Assembly (NCBI GenBank): GCA_041287635.1
Contig: JBGGNG010000186.1
Location: 20,969 to 84,968, forward strand
Reading direction: 5' to 3'
Source: JAOUEA01 sp041287635
GTDB taxonomy: Bacteria > Actinomycetota > UBA4738 > HRBIN12
Length of the DNA stretch: 64,000 nucleotides
The notes beneath the pieces are model-generated. The model made no database searches, was not told the origin of the DNA, and saw only the letters and a list, made by a program, of their open reading frames with translations. Both the position numbers and the translations under genes were made by a program. Below are positions 23,564 through 31,679 of this stretch, piece after piece (position 1 is the stretch's first letter; each line of letters opens with the position of its first letter).

Positions 23564-25165
23564 CTAGGCCGCCCTCCGTCCACGCTTGCGCTGCTTGAGG
23601 TACTCGCGGGCCGCGATCATGCCGGGCGCACCCATGATGCCGCCGCCCGGGTGCGTCGCCGAGCCGCACATCCAGAGGTCCTTCACCGGGGTCTCGTAGC
23701 GCGCCCAGCCGGGCACGGGCCGGTTGAAGAACAGCTGCTCGAGCGAGAGCTCGCCGGCGAAGATGTTCCCTTCGCTGAGGCCCGTGATGTCCTCGATGTC
23801 CTTCGGCGTGACGAACTGGTACCCCTCGATCAGCGACCGGATGTTCGGGAAGCGCTCCTCGAGCGTGTCGATCACGTTCTGACCGAACGCCTCGCGCTTC
23901 GCGTCGTCCCACTGCTCGCCGTCCTCGAGGTGGTACGGGGCGTACTGCACGAAGCAGCTCATCACGTGCTTGCCGGGCGGCGCCATCGTCGGGTCGACCA
24001 GCGTCGGCATGATGCAGTCGATGTAGGGGCGAGCCGAGGGCCGGCCGTACTTCGCGTCGTCGTAGGCGCGCTCCATGTAGTCGAGCGAAGGCGAGAACGA
24101 GATCGCGCCGCGCAGCCACGGGCCGACGCCCGGCTTGCACGCGAGCTCGGGCAGCCCGTTGAGCGCGAGGTTCACCTTCCCGCTCGAGCCCCGGTACTTG
24201 TAGCGCATCACCTCGTCGCGGAACGACGGATCGAGGTCGTGCTCGTCCAGCAGGTTGATGAAGGTCTGCCGGGAGTCGAGCGAGCTCATCACGACGTCGG
24301 CCTCGATCTCCTCGCCCGACTCGAGCACGACGCCGGTGGTGCGCCCGCCCGCGGTCGCGATGTGCGAGACGCCCGCCTCGGTGCGGATCTCGACCCCGAG
24401 CGAGAGCGCGCTGTTCGCGATCGCGTAGGCCACCGACCCGGTGCCGCCCCGCGGCACGCCCCACGCGCGGAACGCACCGTCGATCTCCCCCATGTAGTGG
24501 TGCAACAGCACGTAGGCCGTGCCGGGCGACCGCGGCCCCTGGAACGTGCCGATGATGCCCGAGGCGCTCATCGTGGCCTTCAACGGCTCGGTCTCGAACC
24601 ACTGGTCGAGAAAGTCGGCCGCGCTCATCGTCATCAGCTGGATGAACGTGGACTGCATCTTCTTCGGGAGGTCCTTGAACGCCTTCGCGAGCGGACCGAG
24701 CGGCAGCCAATGACCCGGCGTGATCTTCCCCGTGTCGGGCGGCGCGATCGACAGGATCGGCTTGATGAAGCGGCCCATCTCGGCCATCAGCTGGCCGTAC
24801 TCCTCGTAGACCTCGGCGTCGTTCAGGCTCCAGCGACGCAGCTCGCGCACGTTCTTCCCGTGGTCGTTCACGCGCCAGAGGTAGTCGTCATCCAGGGGCG
24901 TGATCGTGCCGTCGAGGGGCAGGATCTCGAGCCCGTGCTTGGGCAGCTGCAGGTCGCGGATGATCTCGGGACGCAGCAGCGACACGACGTAGCTGAAGAC
25001 CGAGAACTTGAACCCCGGCACGATCTCCTCGGTGAGCGTCGCTCCCCCCAGGATGTGCCGGCGCTCGAGCACGAGCACCTTCAGCCCGGCCTTCGCGAGG
25101 TAGGCGGCGTTCACGAGCCCGTTGTGCCCGCCTCCGATCACGACTGCGTCGTACCGCTTCGCCAT
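23564..25165 (-). CDS. CrtI/PYROXD2-like FAD-dependent oxidoreductase (first of pair)
   Basis: 533 residues. VVIGGGHNGLVNAAYLAKAG and VLERRHILGGATLTEE bind FAD; the C-terminus holds LWMCGSATHPGGGIMGAPG. It shares fold and motifs with the following gene but is clearly diverged, so an old duplication. Family members desaturate or oxidise hydrophobic substrates. AGGAGG lies 6 bases before the ATG. The end TAG abuts the next ATG with no gap. Upstream, on the other strand, a GcvT-like gene begins; the shared 212-base region likely holds both promoters. Confidence 0.82.
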   Translation of the reverse strand: MAKRYDAVVIGGGHNGLVNAAYLAKAGLKVLVLERRHILGGATLTEEIVPGFKFSVFSYVVSLLRPEIIRDLQLPKHGLEILPLDGTITPLDDDYLWRVNDHGKNVRELRRWSLNDAEVYEEYGQLMAEMGRFIKPILSIAPPDTGKITPGHWLPLGPLAKAFKDLPKKMQSTFIQLMTMSAADFLDQWFETEPLKATMSASGIIGTFQGPRSPGTAYVLLHHYMGEIDGAFRAWGVPRGGTGSVAYAIANSALSLGVEIRTEAGVSHIATAGGRTTGVVLESGEEIEADVVMSSLDSRQTFINLLDEHDLDPSFRDEVMRYKYRGSSGKVNLALNGLPELACKPGVGPWLRGAISFSPSLDYMERAYDDAKYGRPSARPYIDCIMPTLVDPTMAPPGKHVMSCFVQYAPYHLEDGEQWDDAKREAFGQNVIDTLEERFPNIRSLIEGYQFVTPKDIEDITGLSEGNIFAGELSLEQLFFNRPVPGWARYETPVKDLWMCGSATHPGGGIMGAPGMIAAREYLKQRKRGRRAA

Positions 25166-25377
25166 GGGTGCCTCCTGGGTGACTCGAGGTCAACGGGGCG
25201 TCCCGAATCACGGCCTGGGTCGCCGGTCGCCCATGCTATCCGGGGGTCCGAACGCCCACCAACAGCCCCCTGACCTCAGGTCAGTTCGTTCCGTGCCGCG
25301 GGCCGGCGGCGGTCGGATACCCTACGCGCTGTCGGGCGGCCTCTCGCGCGCCCCACGACCGACCGAGGAGGTCATCA

Positions 25378-26571
25378 GTGAGCGTGCCCACCGCGTTCTT
25401 CCCGCGCCAGGAAGCGCTGAACTCGAAGATGGCCTGGGGCGAGTGGTCCGGCTACTACTCGGTGCCCGTGTACGCCGACTTCCACGACATCGAGTACAGC
25501 GCGATCCGCGAGGCGGCCGCGGTGATCGACATCAGCCCGCTCTTCAAGTACGAGATCACGGGCCCCGACGCGCAGCGACTGCTCGACCGGGTGATGACCC
25601 GCGACATGACGAAACTGCGGGTCGACCGCGTCTTCTACTCCCCCTGGTGCGACGAGGAGGGCAAGGTCCTCGACGACGGCACGATCGCCCGCCTCGACGA
25701 CACCACGTACAGCATCACGGCCGCCGACCCCTGCTACCGCTGGTTCGTGCTGAACGCCACCGGGCTCGACGTCGAGGTCGACGACATCAGCGACCGCACC
25801 GCCGCGCTCGCCCTGCAGGGGCGGCTCAGCCGCGAGGTGCTGCAGGACGCCACGGGCCAGGACTGGACCGACCTGAAGTACTTCGGACGGCGCGTCACCG
25901 AGATCGCCGGCGTCGCCGTCGACGTGACCCGCACCGGTTACACGGGCGACCGTGGCTACGAGCTCTGGATGGCCGCCGACCAGGCCCTGCCCGCCTGGGA
26001 CCGTATCTTCGACGTGGGCGAGCGCTACGGCATCTACCCGGTCGGCATCAACGCGATGGATGTCGCCCGCGTCGAGGCCGGCCTGATCCTGATCGAGGCC
26101 GAGTACACGAGCGCCCGTCACGCGGTCGCGCCCGAGCAGCAGTACTCGCCCTACGAGCTCGGCTTCGAGCCGCTCGTCGACCTCGGCAAAGCGACGGACT
26201 TCACGGGGCGTCGCGCGCTGCGCGCCGAGCACGCGGCCGGTGGTCCCGCCCGTCGGCTCGTCGGCGTCGAGCTCGACTGGCTCGGCATCGAGGCGATGTA
26301 CGCGAAGCACGGCCTCGCCCCCGCGATCAGCCCCTTCGTGCACCGCGACCCGGTGCCGGTCTACAAGGACGCGAAGCAGGTCGGCCGGGCCACCTCGGTC
26401 ACGTGGGGCACGACGATCAAGAAGATGGTCGGGTTCGGCTCGGTCGACAAGGGCCACGCGGAGCCTGGCACTCGCCTCAGCGTCGAGTGGAGCGTCGAGG
26501 GCGAGCGCGGCAAGGTGGCCGCCACGGTCGTGCCGCTTCCCTTCCTCGATCTGGACCGCAAGCGCGGCTAG
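25378..26571 (+). CDS. GcvT-like folate-dependent aminomethyltransferase/demethylase family protein
   Basis: 397 residues. The fold is that of the glycine-cleavage T protein: AAAVIDISPLFKYEITGPDAQRLLDRVMTRDM, LALQGRLSREVLQ, TRTGYTGDRGYELWM and, near the C-terminus, GRATSVTWGTTIKKMVGFGSVD. The conserved acid of the T protein is in GYTGDRGYE. Relatives include sarcosine and dimethylglycine dehydrogenase partners and DmdA. No glycine-cleavage H or P gene is nearby, and a remnant of a methylamine-type methyltransferase lies at 4141, so a one-carbon demethylase acting outside the glycine system is likely. GTG 25378 has GAGGAGG six bases upstream. Confidence 0.8.
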   Translation: MSVPTAFFPRQEALNSKMAWGEWSGYYSVPVYADFHDIEYSAIREAAAVIDISPLFKYEITGPDAQRLLDRVMTRDMTKLRVDRVFYSPWCDEEGKVLDDGTIARLDDTTYSITAADPCYRWFVLNATGLDVEVDDISDRTAALALQGRLSREVLQDATGQDWTDLKYFGRRVTEIAGVAVDVTRTGYTGDRGYELWMAADQALPAWDRIFDVGERYGIYPVGINAMDVARVEAGLILIEAEYTSARHAVAPEQQYSPYELGFEPLVDLGKATDFTGRRALRAEHAAGGPARRLVGVELDWLGIEAMYAKHGLAPAISPFVHRDPVPVYKDAKQVGRATSVTWGTTIKKMVGFGSVDKGHAEPGTRLSVEWSVEGERGKVAATVVPLPFLDLDRKRG

Positions 26572-26649
26572 CGCGCCTTCCGTCGCAACGGGAACGCCAC
26601 ACGCACCTGCATCTGCAGCGAGGGCGCCTCTGGGAACATGGAGGTGTCC

Positions 26650-28548
26650 ATGGAACGACGCCCTGACATCCGTGCCCTGATCGTGTTCGCGGCCCTCGCC
26701 GGGCTCCTCGGGCTCGTCGTGGGCATCGCCGGATCGTGGGTGCTCGGCGTCTCGATCGGCCTGATCACGCTGGCGCTCGGGCTCGCGATCAGCGTCTGGG
26801 GGCCCGGCCGTTCGGCCGGCGGCGACGCGGATCCCGGGCGCCGCAACCTGCTCGTGGCCGCCGGCCTCGGCGGGCTCGCCTGGGCGGTCGCCGGGCCATC
26901 GGTCGGGTGGGCCGCTCGCAAGCTCGGCCGCCCCGATCCGCGCCCGGTCCAGGAGGCGATGGCCACCGGCCTCGGCTCGGAGTACATGGAGCTCGTTCGG
27001 CGCACGTTCATACCGCGTCGCTCGGGCGACCTGCAGCTGCTGCTCGGCCCGTACAACAGCTCGAACTACCCGCAGGAATCACTCTCGCTCGTGCCGCAGG
27101 ACCCGCGGACGAGCCATGCGAGCGTCTGGATGTACCTCGAGCGGATCCCCCTCGTCGTGCACGCGCCCGGGCGGGTCTCGCCGAGCGACTCCGAGCAGCG
27201 GGTGACGCTCGCCGACCTGGCGCCGACGACCGCGCAGCTGATCGGCTACGACGGTTGGCCCGGAGACCGTGACGGGACGCCGCTGCCCCTGTCGACCGCG
27301 AGCACGACGCCCCCCCGGGTCGTCGTGACGTACGTGATCGACGGCGGCGGGTGGAACGTGCTGCGAGCCTTCCCCGACGATTGGCCGAACCTCAGGACGC
27401 TCATGGGCGAGAGCGCGAACTTCCGCAACGCGATCGTGGGGTCGTTCCCCGCGGTGACGGCCTGTGCGCACGCGACGATCGGCACGGGCTCCTTCCCGAA
27501 CGTCCACGGCATCACCGGACACAACCTGAGGGACGCGGACGGCGTCGTGCGCAAGGCCTACCGCGAACCCGGCGCCGCCGACCCGAGCGACATCTACATC
27601 CCGACGCTCGCCGACCTGTGGCACGAGGAGACGGGTGCGTGGGTCGGTCAGATCGGCTACCAGGTGTGGCATCTCGGCATGCTCGGCTACGGCGGACGCG
27701 ACCGTCCGTCGGACGACCTCCCCGTCGGGGTGTACTGGGACGAGGACGGTTCCCAGCGCTGGGAGCCCCACAACCCCGACCTCTACCGCCTGCCCTCGCT
27801 GATGCCGGATCCCGGCAACTACGAGCGGTACCTGGCGGAGTTCGTCGATCCGGGGTGGGATGCGGAGTTCACGCCCGTCGGTCGGCAGTCGCCGTGCTGC
27901 CGACCGCCGATCGTGCGGTACCAGGACGACGTGCTCGCGACCTGCATGGTCTGTGAGAGCGTCGGCATGCACGAGGCGACCGATCTTCTCTACACGACCT
28001 ACAAGTCGCCGGACTACACCGGCCACGTCTACGGCATGGGGTCGCGATGGACCGGGCTCCAGCTGCGGGCCGTCGACCAGCAGATCGGGCGGCTGAAGGA
28101 GCGACTCGACAACGCCTTCCCCGACGAGTACGCACTCATCGTGACGGCCGACCACGGGCAGTGCCCGCTCCCGGACTCGGTGGGCGGCGTGCGGCTCGAC
28201 CCGATCCAACTCGAGCGGTTCATCGAGTCACGGTTCTCGGGCGTGACCGGTGTCGTCGAGAGCGTCGTGCCGTCGGAGGTCTTCCTGAACGTCGACCGGT
28301 TGCGCGACAACGGCGGGGCGACGATCGAGGACGTGGCCGCGTCGCTCGCCGACTACCGCTACCGGCAGAACATCGGCGCGTACGTGCCGCGCAGCGCCGT
28401 GGAGCAGGACCTGCTCGATCAGAAGGAGTTCGCGGCGGTCTTCGGCACGACGTTCCTCGAGTCGCTCCCCGGTCGCGACCTCGCCGAGTACGGCGACACC
28501 GCCTACGCCGACGGCGACCCCGACGGCATGCCCGGCCCGCTCATCTAG
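26650..28548 (+). CDS. Alkaline-phosphatase-superfamily phosphodiesterase, membrane-anchored
   Basis: About 632 residues. Two N-terminal helices and a third hydrophobic stretch (NLLVAAGLGGLAWAVAG) anchor it. The catalytic domain has VTYVIDGGGWN (metal Asp), SFPAVTACAHATIGTGSFPNVHG with the Thr nucleophile, YKSPDYTGHVYG and VTADHGQCP, the layout of type I phosphodiesterase/nucleotide pyrophosphatases. Between anchor and catalytic part lies RTSHASVWMYLERIPLVVHAPGRV with LADLAPTTAQLIGY, which resembles a second, reduced phosphatase lobe. GGAGG sits 5 bases before ATG 26650, so that start is chosen over 26638. The product probably acts on lipids or wall polymers outside the cell. Confidence 0.82.
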   Translation: MERRPDIRALIVFAALAGLLGLVVGIAGSWVLGVSIGLITLALGLAISVWGPGRSAGGDADPGRRNLLVAAGLGGLAWAVAGPSVGWAARKLGRPDPRPVQEAMATGLGSEYMELVRRTFIPRRSGDLQLLLGPYNSSNYPQESLSLVPQDPRTSHASVWMYLERIPLVVHAPGRVSPSDSEQRVTLADLAPTTAQLIGYDGWPGDRDGTPLPLSTASTTPPRVVVTYVIDGGGWNVLRAFPDDWPNLRTLMGESANFRNAIVGSFPAVTACAHATIGTGSFPNVHGITGHNLRDADGVVRKAYREPGAADPSDIYIPTLADLWHEETGAWVGQIGYQVWHLGMLGYGGRDRPSDDLPVGVYWDEDGSQRWEPHNPDLYRLPSLMPDPGNYERYLAEFVDPGWDAEFTPVGRQSPCCRPPIVRYQDDVLATCMVCESVGMHEATDLLYTTYKSPDYTGHVYGMGSRWTGLQLRAVDQQIGRLKERLDNAFPDEYALIVTADHGQCPLPDSVGGVRLDPIQLERFIESRFSGVTGVVESVVPSEVFLNVDRLRDNGGATIEDVAASLADYRYRQNIGAYVPRSAVEQDLLDQKEFAAVFGTTFLESLPGRDLAEYGDTAYADGDPDGMPGPLI

Positions 28549-28559
28549 TCCGCACTGGA

Positions 28560-29192
28560 CTACCAGCCCCGGTCGATCCACTCCTGCAGGTGCGGCGCCT
28601 CAGCGCCCACCGTCGTGGAGTCTCCGTGCCCCGGATACACGTCGGTCTCGGGCGGCATGATCAGGATGCGCTCGCGGATCGACGCGATGATCACCTCGAA
28701 GTCGCCCAGCTCGTCACCCGTCGAGCCCGGACCGCCCGGGAACAGGGTGTCGCCGTCGAACAGATCGTGGCTCGCGGTGTGGTGGAAGCACACGCTCCCG
28801 GGAGTGTGGCCCGGTGTGTGCAGCACCCGGAGCTCGACGCCGTCGGCCACGAGCAGGTCGCCCTCGGTGAGGTCTTGGTCGGGCGTTCGGTCGGGGTGGG
28901 TCCGCCGCCAGACGGGCGCGTCGGCGGGGTGCAGCAGGATCGGCGCGTCGACGGCATCCCGCAGGTCGAACGCGACGTCCACGTGGTCCCAGTGCGCGTG
29001 CGTGCAGGCGATGGCGGTGACACGGCGGCCGGCGACCGCGTCGAGGATCGCGGCGTCGTCGTGCGAGGCATCGATCACGAGCACCTCTGCGTCGCCGCCG
29101 ACGACCCAGACGTTGTTCTGCACCTCGGTCGGCCCTTCCCCCGGATAGTCTCGGGTGGCGACGGTGCTGACGACGTCGATGCGCAGAGCCAT
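28560..29192 (-). CDS. MBL-fold hydrolase, glyoxalase II-like
   Basis: 210 residues. Metal-site motifs in order: CTHAHWDHVDVA (HxHxDH), LHTPGHTPGSVCF, LFDGDTLFPGG and YPGHGDSTT. Both zinc ions should be bound. Size and spacing match small glyoxalase II-like thioesterases or hydroxyacylglutathione hydrolases; actinobacteria use mycothiol in place of glutathione, so a mycothiol thioester is one option. TACGAT lies 6 bases before the ATG. It converges with the phosphodiesterase gene with 11 bases between stops. Confidence 0.85.
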   Translation of the reverse strand: MALRIDVVSTVATRDYPGEGPTEVQNNVWVVGGDAEVLVIDASHDDAAILDAVAGRRVTAIACTHAHWDHVDVAFDLRDAVDAPILLHPADAPVWRRTHPDRTPDQDLTEGDLLVADGVELRVLHTPGHTPGSVCFHHTASHDLFDGDTLFPGGPGSTGDELGDFEVIIASIRERILIMPPETDVYPGHGDSTTVGAEAPHLQEWIDRGW

Positions 29193-29198
29193 GACGCC

Positions 29199-29204
29199 AT
29201 CGTA
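29199..29204 (-). promoter_or_regulatory. Putative -10 box (TACGAT), leaderless start at 29192
   Basis: TACGAT with a 6-base spacer to the ATG of the glyoxalase II-like gene. Confidence 0.5.
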
Positions 29205-29220
29205 CCGAGCCGCCGACGAC

Positions 29221-29880
29221 TCAGCCGTTGTGCATCGGGCCGTGATCGGTCTCCTCGTCGAACGTATTGCCCTCGGCCGGGATGGGTGTGGCCTTCAGGA
29301 TGCGTGCGAGGTGCACGGTGTTGTGTGCCATCCACCGCGTCGTTCGCTGTGTGTATGCGTGATGCTCGCCGCCGGCCTCGATGTAGCTCGGGCCGGGGCC
29401 CGCGTCACCGACCCAGTAGGTGTCGGCGTTCGGCGGGATCGCGCACCCCAGGTGCGACAGGTTGAACAGCGTCGTCTCGGCCGCGGCGTGGGCGCCGTCC
29501 TCGTTGCCGGTCACGACGACGCACCCGACCTTGTTGTAGAGCGGGTACTGCCCAGCGGGGTTCCGTTCGTTGTACGTGCCGTCGAGCCGCTCGATCACCA
29601 ACTGGGCGACCGAGCCCCGAACGCCGAACCAGATCGGCGTGCCGATGCAGATGATGTCGGCCGCCTTCACCTTCTCGAGGATCCGCGGCCACTCGTCGCC
29701 ATGACCCTCGTCGGAGGTCACCCCGAAGCGCACGTGGAAGTCGGTGACGCGGACGATCTCGGTCTCCACGTCCATCGTGTCCCACCACGCCTTCACCTTC
29801 AGCATCAACGCCTCGGTGTTGGAGACCTCGGGGGCGTACTTCAGCGTGCAGTTCAGCATCACGGCCTTCAGGGCGGTCAT
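29221..29880 (-). CDS. Flavodoxin-fold NAD(P)H-dependent oxidoreductase
   Basis: 219 residues. MLNCTLKYAPEVSNTEALM is a variant of the FMN phosphate loop, and IGTPIWFGVRGSVAQLVIERLDG the flavin-binding loop of NADPH-dependent FMN reductases and WrbA-like proteins. The His-rich C-terminus (EAGGEHHAYTQRTTRWMAHNTVHLAR) is shared by a group of actinobacterial members. GGGAGAGG lies just before the ATG. It sits 29 bases upstream of the glyoxalase II-like gene and could be co-transcribed with it. Confidence 0.8.
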   Translation of the reverse strand: MTALKAVMLNCTLKYAPEVSNTEALMLKVKAWWDTMDVETEIVRVTDFHVRFGVTSDEGHGDEWPRILEKVKAADIICIGTPIWFGVRGSVAQLVIERLDGTYNERNPAGQYPLYNKVGCVVVTGNEDGAHAAAETTLFNLSHLGCAIPPNADTYWVGDAGPGPSYIEAGGEHHAYTQRTTRWMAHNTVHLARILKATPIPAEGNTFDEETDHGPMHNG

Positions 29881-29971
29881 CGCCTCTCCCTCGCTCGATC
29901 GACACGGATGACGTCATCCCCGCCGGGCTCACCGTTACACACCGGTCGGGCCACCGTGACAGGATGCGCCC

Positions 29972-31237
29972 GTGCCCGGCTCACTCTCCCTCTCCGACGA
30001 CGATCGGTCGGCGCTCGACGGCGAGCGGGGTGCCGCGGCACAGCTCGCGATGCGCATCCTCGTCCGCACGGCCGAGGCGATGGACGCGCGCGAGCTCCTC
30101 GACGTGACCTCCGCGCACGTCGACGGCTGCCTGTACCACGGTCGGGCCGGGCTGGACTTCGCGATGCGTCTCGCCGACGGCGGCGCCCGAGTCGCGATCC
30201 CGACGACGCTCAACGTCTCCTCGCTCGACTTACTCCACCCCGAGCTCGTGCATCTCGACCGCGACACCTCAGCCGAGGCTCGGTCGATGATGGACGCGTA
30301 CGTGGCGATGGGCTGTAGCCCCACGTGGACCTGTGCGCCGTACCAGCTGCCGGTACGACCCGCCCTCGGCGAACACATCGCCTGGGCCGAGTCGAACGCG
30401 ATCGTCTTCGCCAACTCGGTGCTGGGGGCTCGTACGGGACGCTACGGGGACTTCATCGATATCTGCTGCGCGATCACCGGGCGCGCACCCGCTGCGGGCC
30501 TGCACCTCGACAGAGAACGGCTCGCGAGGACTGTGTTCCGGGTCGGCGCCCTTCCCGAGCCGCTGCTCGCCGACGAGGCCGCGTACGCCGCGATCGGGCA
30601 CCTCGTCGGTCGCCGCACGGGCAACGCCGTCCCGGCGATCGTCGGCTTGCCTCCGACGACCACCGAGGACCACCTGAAGGCCCTCGGCGCGGCGGCGGCC
30701 TCCTCGGGCGCCGTCGCGATGTTCCACGCGGTCGGCGTGACCCCCGAGGCGCCGACGCTCGATGCGGCCACCGGTGACACGGACTCCCTGCTCGACATCG
30801 GCGTTGAGCTCGAGGACCTGCGGGCGGCGCGCGACGAGCTGTCGACCGTGGAGGTCGGCGCCGCCGTCGGGAGCGTAAGCCTGGGCACGCCGCACTGCTC
30901 CGTCGCCGAGCTCCGGCGCCTCGCCGAGCTCGTCGAAGGACGCAGGCTCGCGGTGCCGTGCTACGTGAACACCGGACGCGACGTGCTCGCCGAAGCGTCG
31001 CACGTCGCCGACGCGCTGCGGGCGTCGGGCGTGACGATCGTGACCGACACCTGCACGTACATCACGCCGATCATCGAGCGCGCCGACACACCGGTCGTCA
31101 CGAACTCCGGCAAGTGGGCCTGGTACGCGCCCGGCAACCTGGGCTTCGACGTCGCGTTCGCCACGCTCGAGGAGTGCGTCGATTCCGCCGTCTCGGGCCG
31201 CCTCGTTCGCGACCGGAGGGTCTGGGGCGATGCCTGA
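29972..31237 (+). CDS. Aconitase X, large (catalytic) subunit
   Basis: 421 residues of the DUF521/AcnX family. Key features are Cys and Asn residues in MGCSPTWTCAPYQLP, WAESNAIVFANSVLGARTGRYGDFIDICCAITGR and, near the end, VTDTCTYITPII with TNSGKWAWYAPGN; these hold the iron-sulfur cluster in relatives. Archaeal members dehydrate phosphomevalonate; bacterial ones act on cis-3-hydroxy-L-proline or unknown acids. No mevalonate or proline genes are nearby, so the substrate is open. The start is GTG 29972, with CAGGAT six bases upstream. The end overlaps the small subunit by 8 bases. Confidence 0.85.
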   Translation: MPGSLSLSDDDRSALDGERGAAAQLAMRILVRTAEAMDARELLDVTSAHVDGCLYHGRAGLDFAMRLADGGARVAIPTTLNVSSLDLLHPELVHLDRDTSAEARSMMDAYVAMGCSPTWTCAPYQLPVRPALGEHIAWAESNAIVFANSVLGARTGRYGDFIDICCAITGRAPAAGLHLDRERLARTVFRVGALPEPLLADEAAYAAIGHLVGRRTGNAVPAIVGLPPTTTEDHLKALGAAAASSGAVAMFHAVGVTPEAPTLDAATGDTDSLLDIGVELEDLRAARDELSTVEVGAAVGSVSLGTPHCSVAELRRLAELVEGRRLAVPCYVNTGRDVLAEASHVADALRASGVTIVTDTCTYITPIIERADTPVVTNSGKWAWYAPGNLGFDVAFATLEECVDSAVSGRLVRDRRVWGDA

Positions 31238-31643
31238 GGTCCCCGGCGCACGGGTGCTCGTGCCCGGCGTGGCCACGGGCGAGGTGCTCGTGCTCGACGA
31301 GCCACTCAGTTTCTGGGGTGGGCTCGATCCCGAGACCGGCACGCTGATCGACAGCCATCATCCTCAGGCAGGCACGATGCTCGGTGGGAAGGTGCTCGTG
31401 ATGCCGTCGGGCAGGGGGTCGAGCTCGAGCTCGTACGTGCTGGCCGAGGCGATCCGTGCCGGCACCGCGCCAGTGGCGGTGGTGCTCGGTGAGGCCGACG
31501 CGATGGTGGCCCTCGGGTCGATCGTGGCCGGCGAGCTGTACGGCATCGAGGTGCCCGTCGTGGTGTCGGCCGGAGCGGGGCTCGTCGCCGGATCGTCGGT
31601 CACGGTGCGGGCGACCACCGGCGGGAACGTCGACATCGCCTGA
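31230..31643 (+). CDS. Aconitase X, small (swivelling) subunit
   Basis: 137 residues of the DUF126/AcnX small-subunit family, equivalent to the swivelling domain of aconitase. Hallmarks are LDEPLSFWGGLDPETG, LIDSHHPQAG and VMPSGRGSSSSSYVLAEAI, where Ser-rich GRGSSSSS binds substrate. The start overlaps the large-subunit stop by 8 bases, so the enzyme should be made in equal amounts. Confidence 0.88.
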   Translation: MPEVPGARVLVPGVATGEVLVLDEPLSFWGGLDPETGTLIDSHHPQAGTMLGGKVLVMPSGRGSSSSSYVLAEAIRAGTAPVAVVLGEADAMVALGSIVAGELYGIEVPVVVSAGAGLVAGSSVTVRATTGGNVDIA

Positions 31644-31667
31644 GTCCGGCGTTCGAGGGCACGCCGC

Positions 31668-31673
31668 TAGACT
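31668..31673 (+). promoter_or_regulatory. Putative -10 box (TAGACT), leaderless start at 31680
   Basis: TAGACT with a 6-base spacer to GTG 31680. Confidence 0.5.
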
Positions 31674-31679
31674 CGCCGC

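Noticed and set aside
21986..25165. A carotenoid biosynthesis cluster
   Set aside because: No phytoene synthase or cyclase lies near, and the motifs are closer to PYROXD2-like proteins.
21896..25273. A 1125-codon forward reading frame
   Set aside because: It is antisense to both CrtI-like genes, which have clear FAD motifs.
29972..31643. Ordinary aconitase or isopropylmalate dehydratase
   Set aside because: Length, split and motifs match DUF521/DUF126, not the four-domain aconitases.
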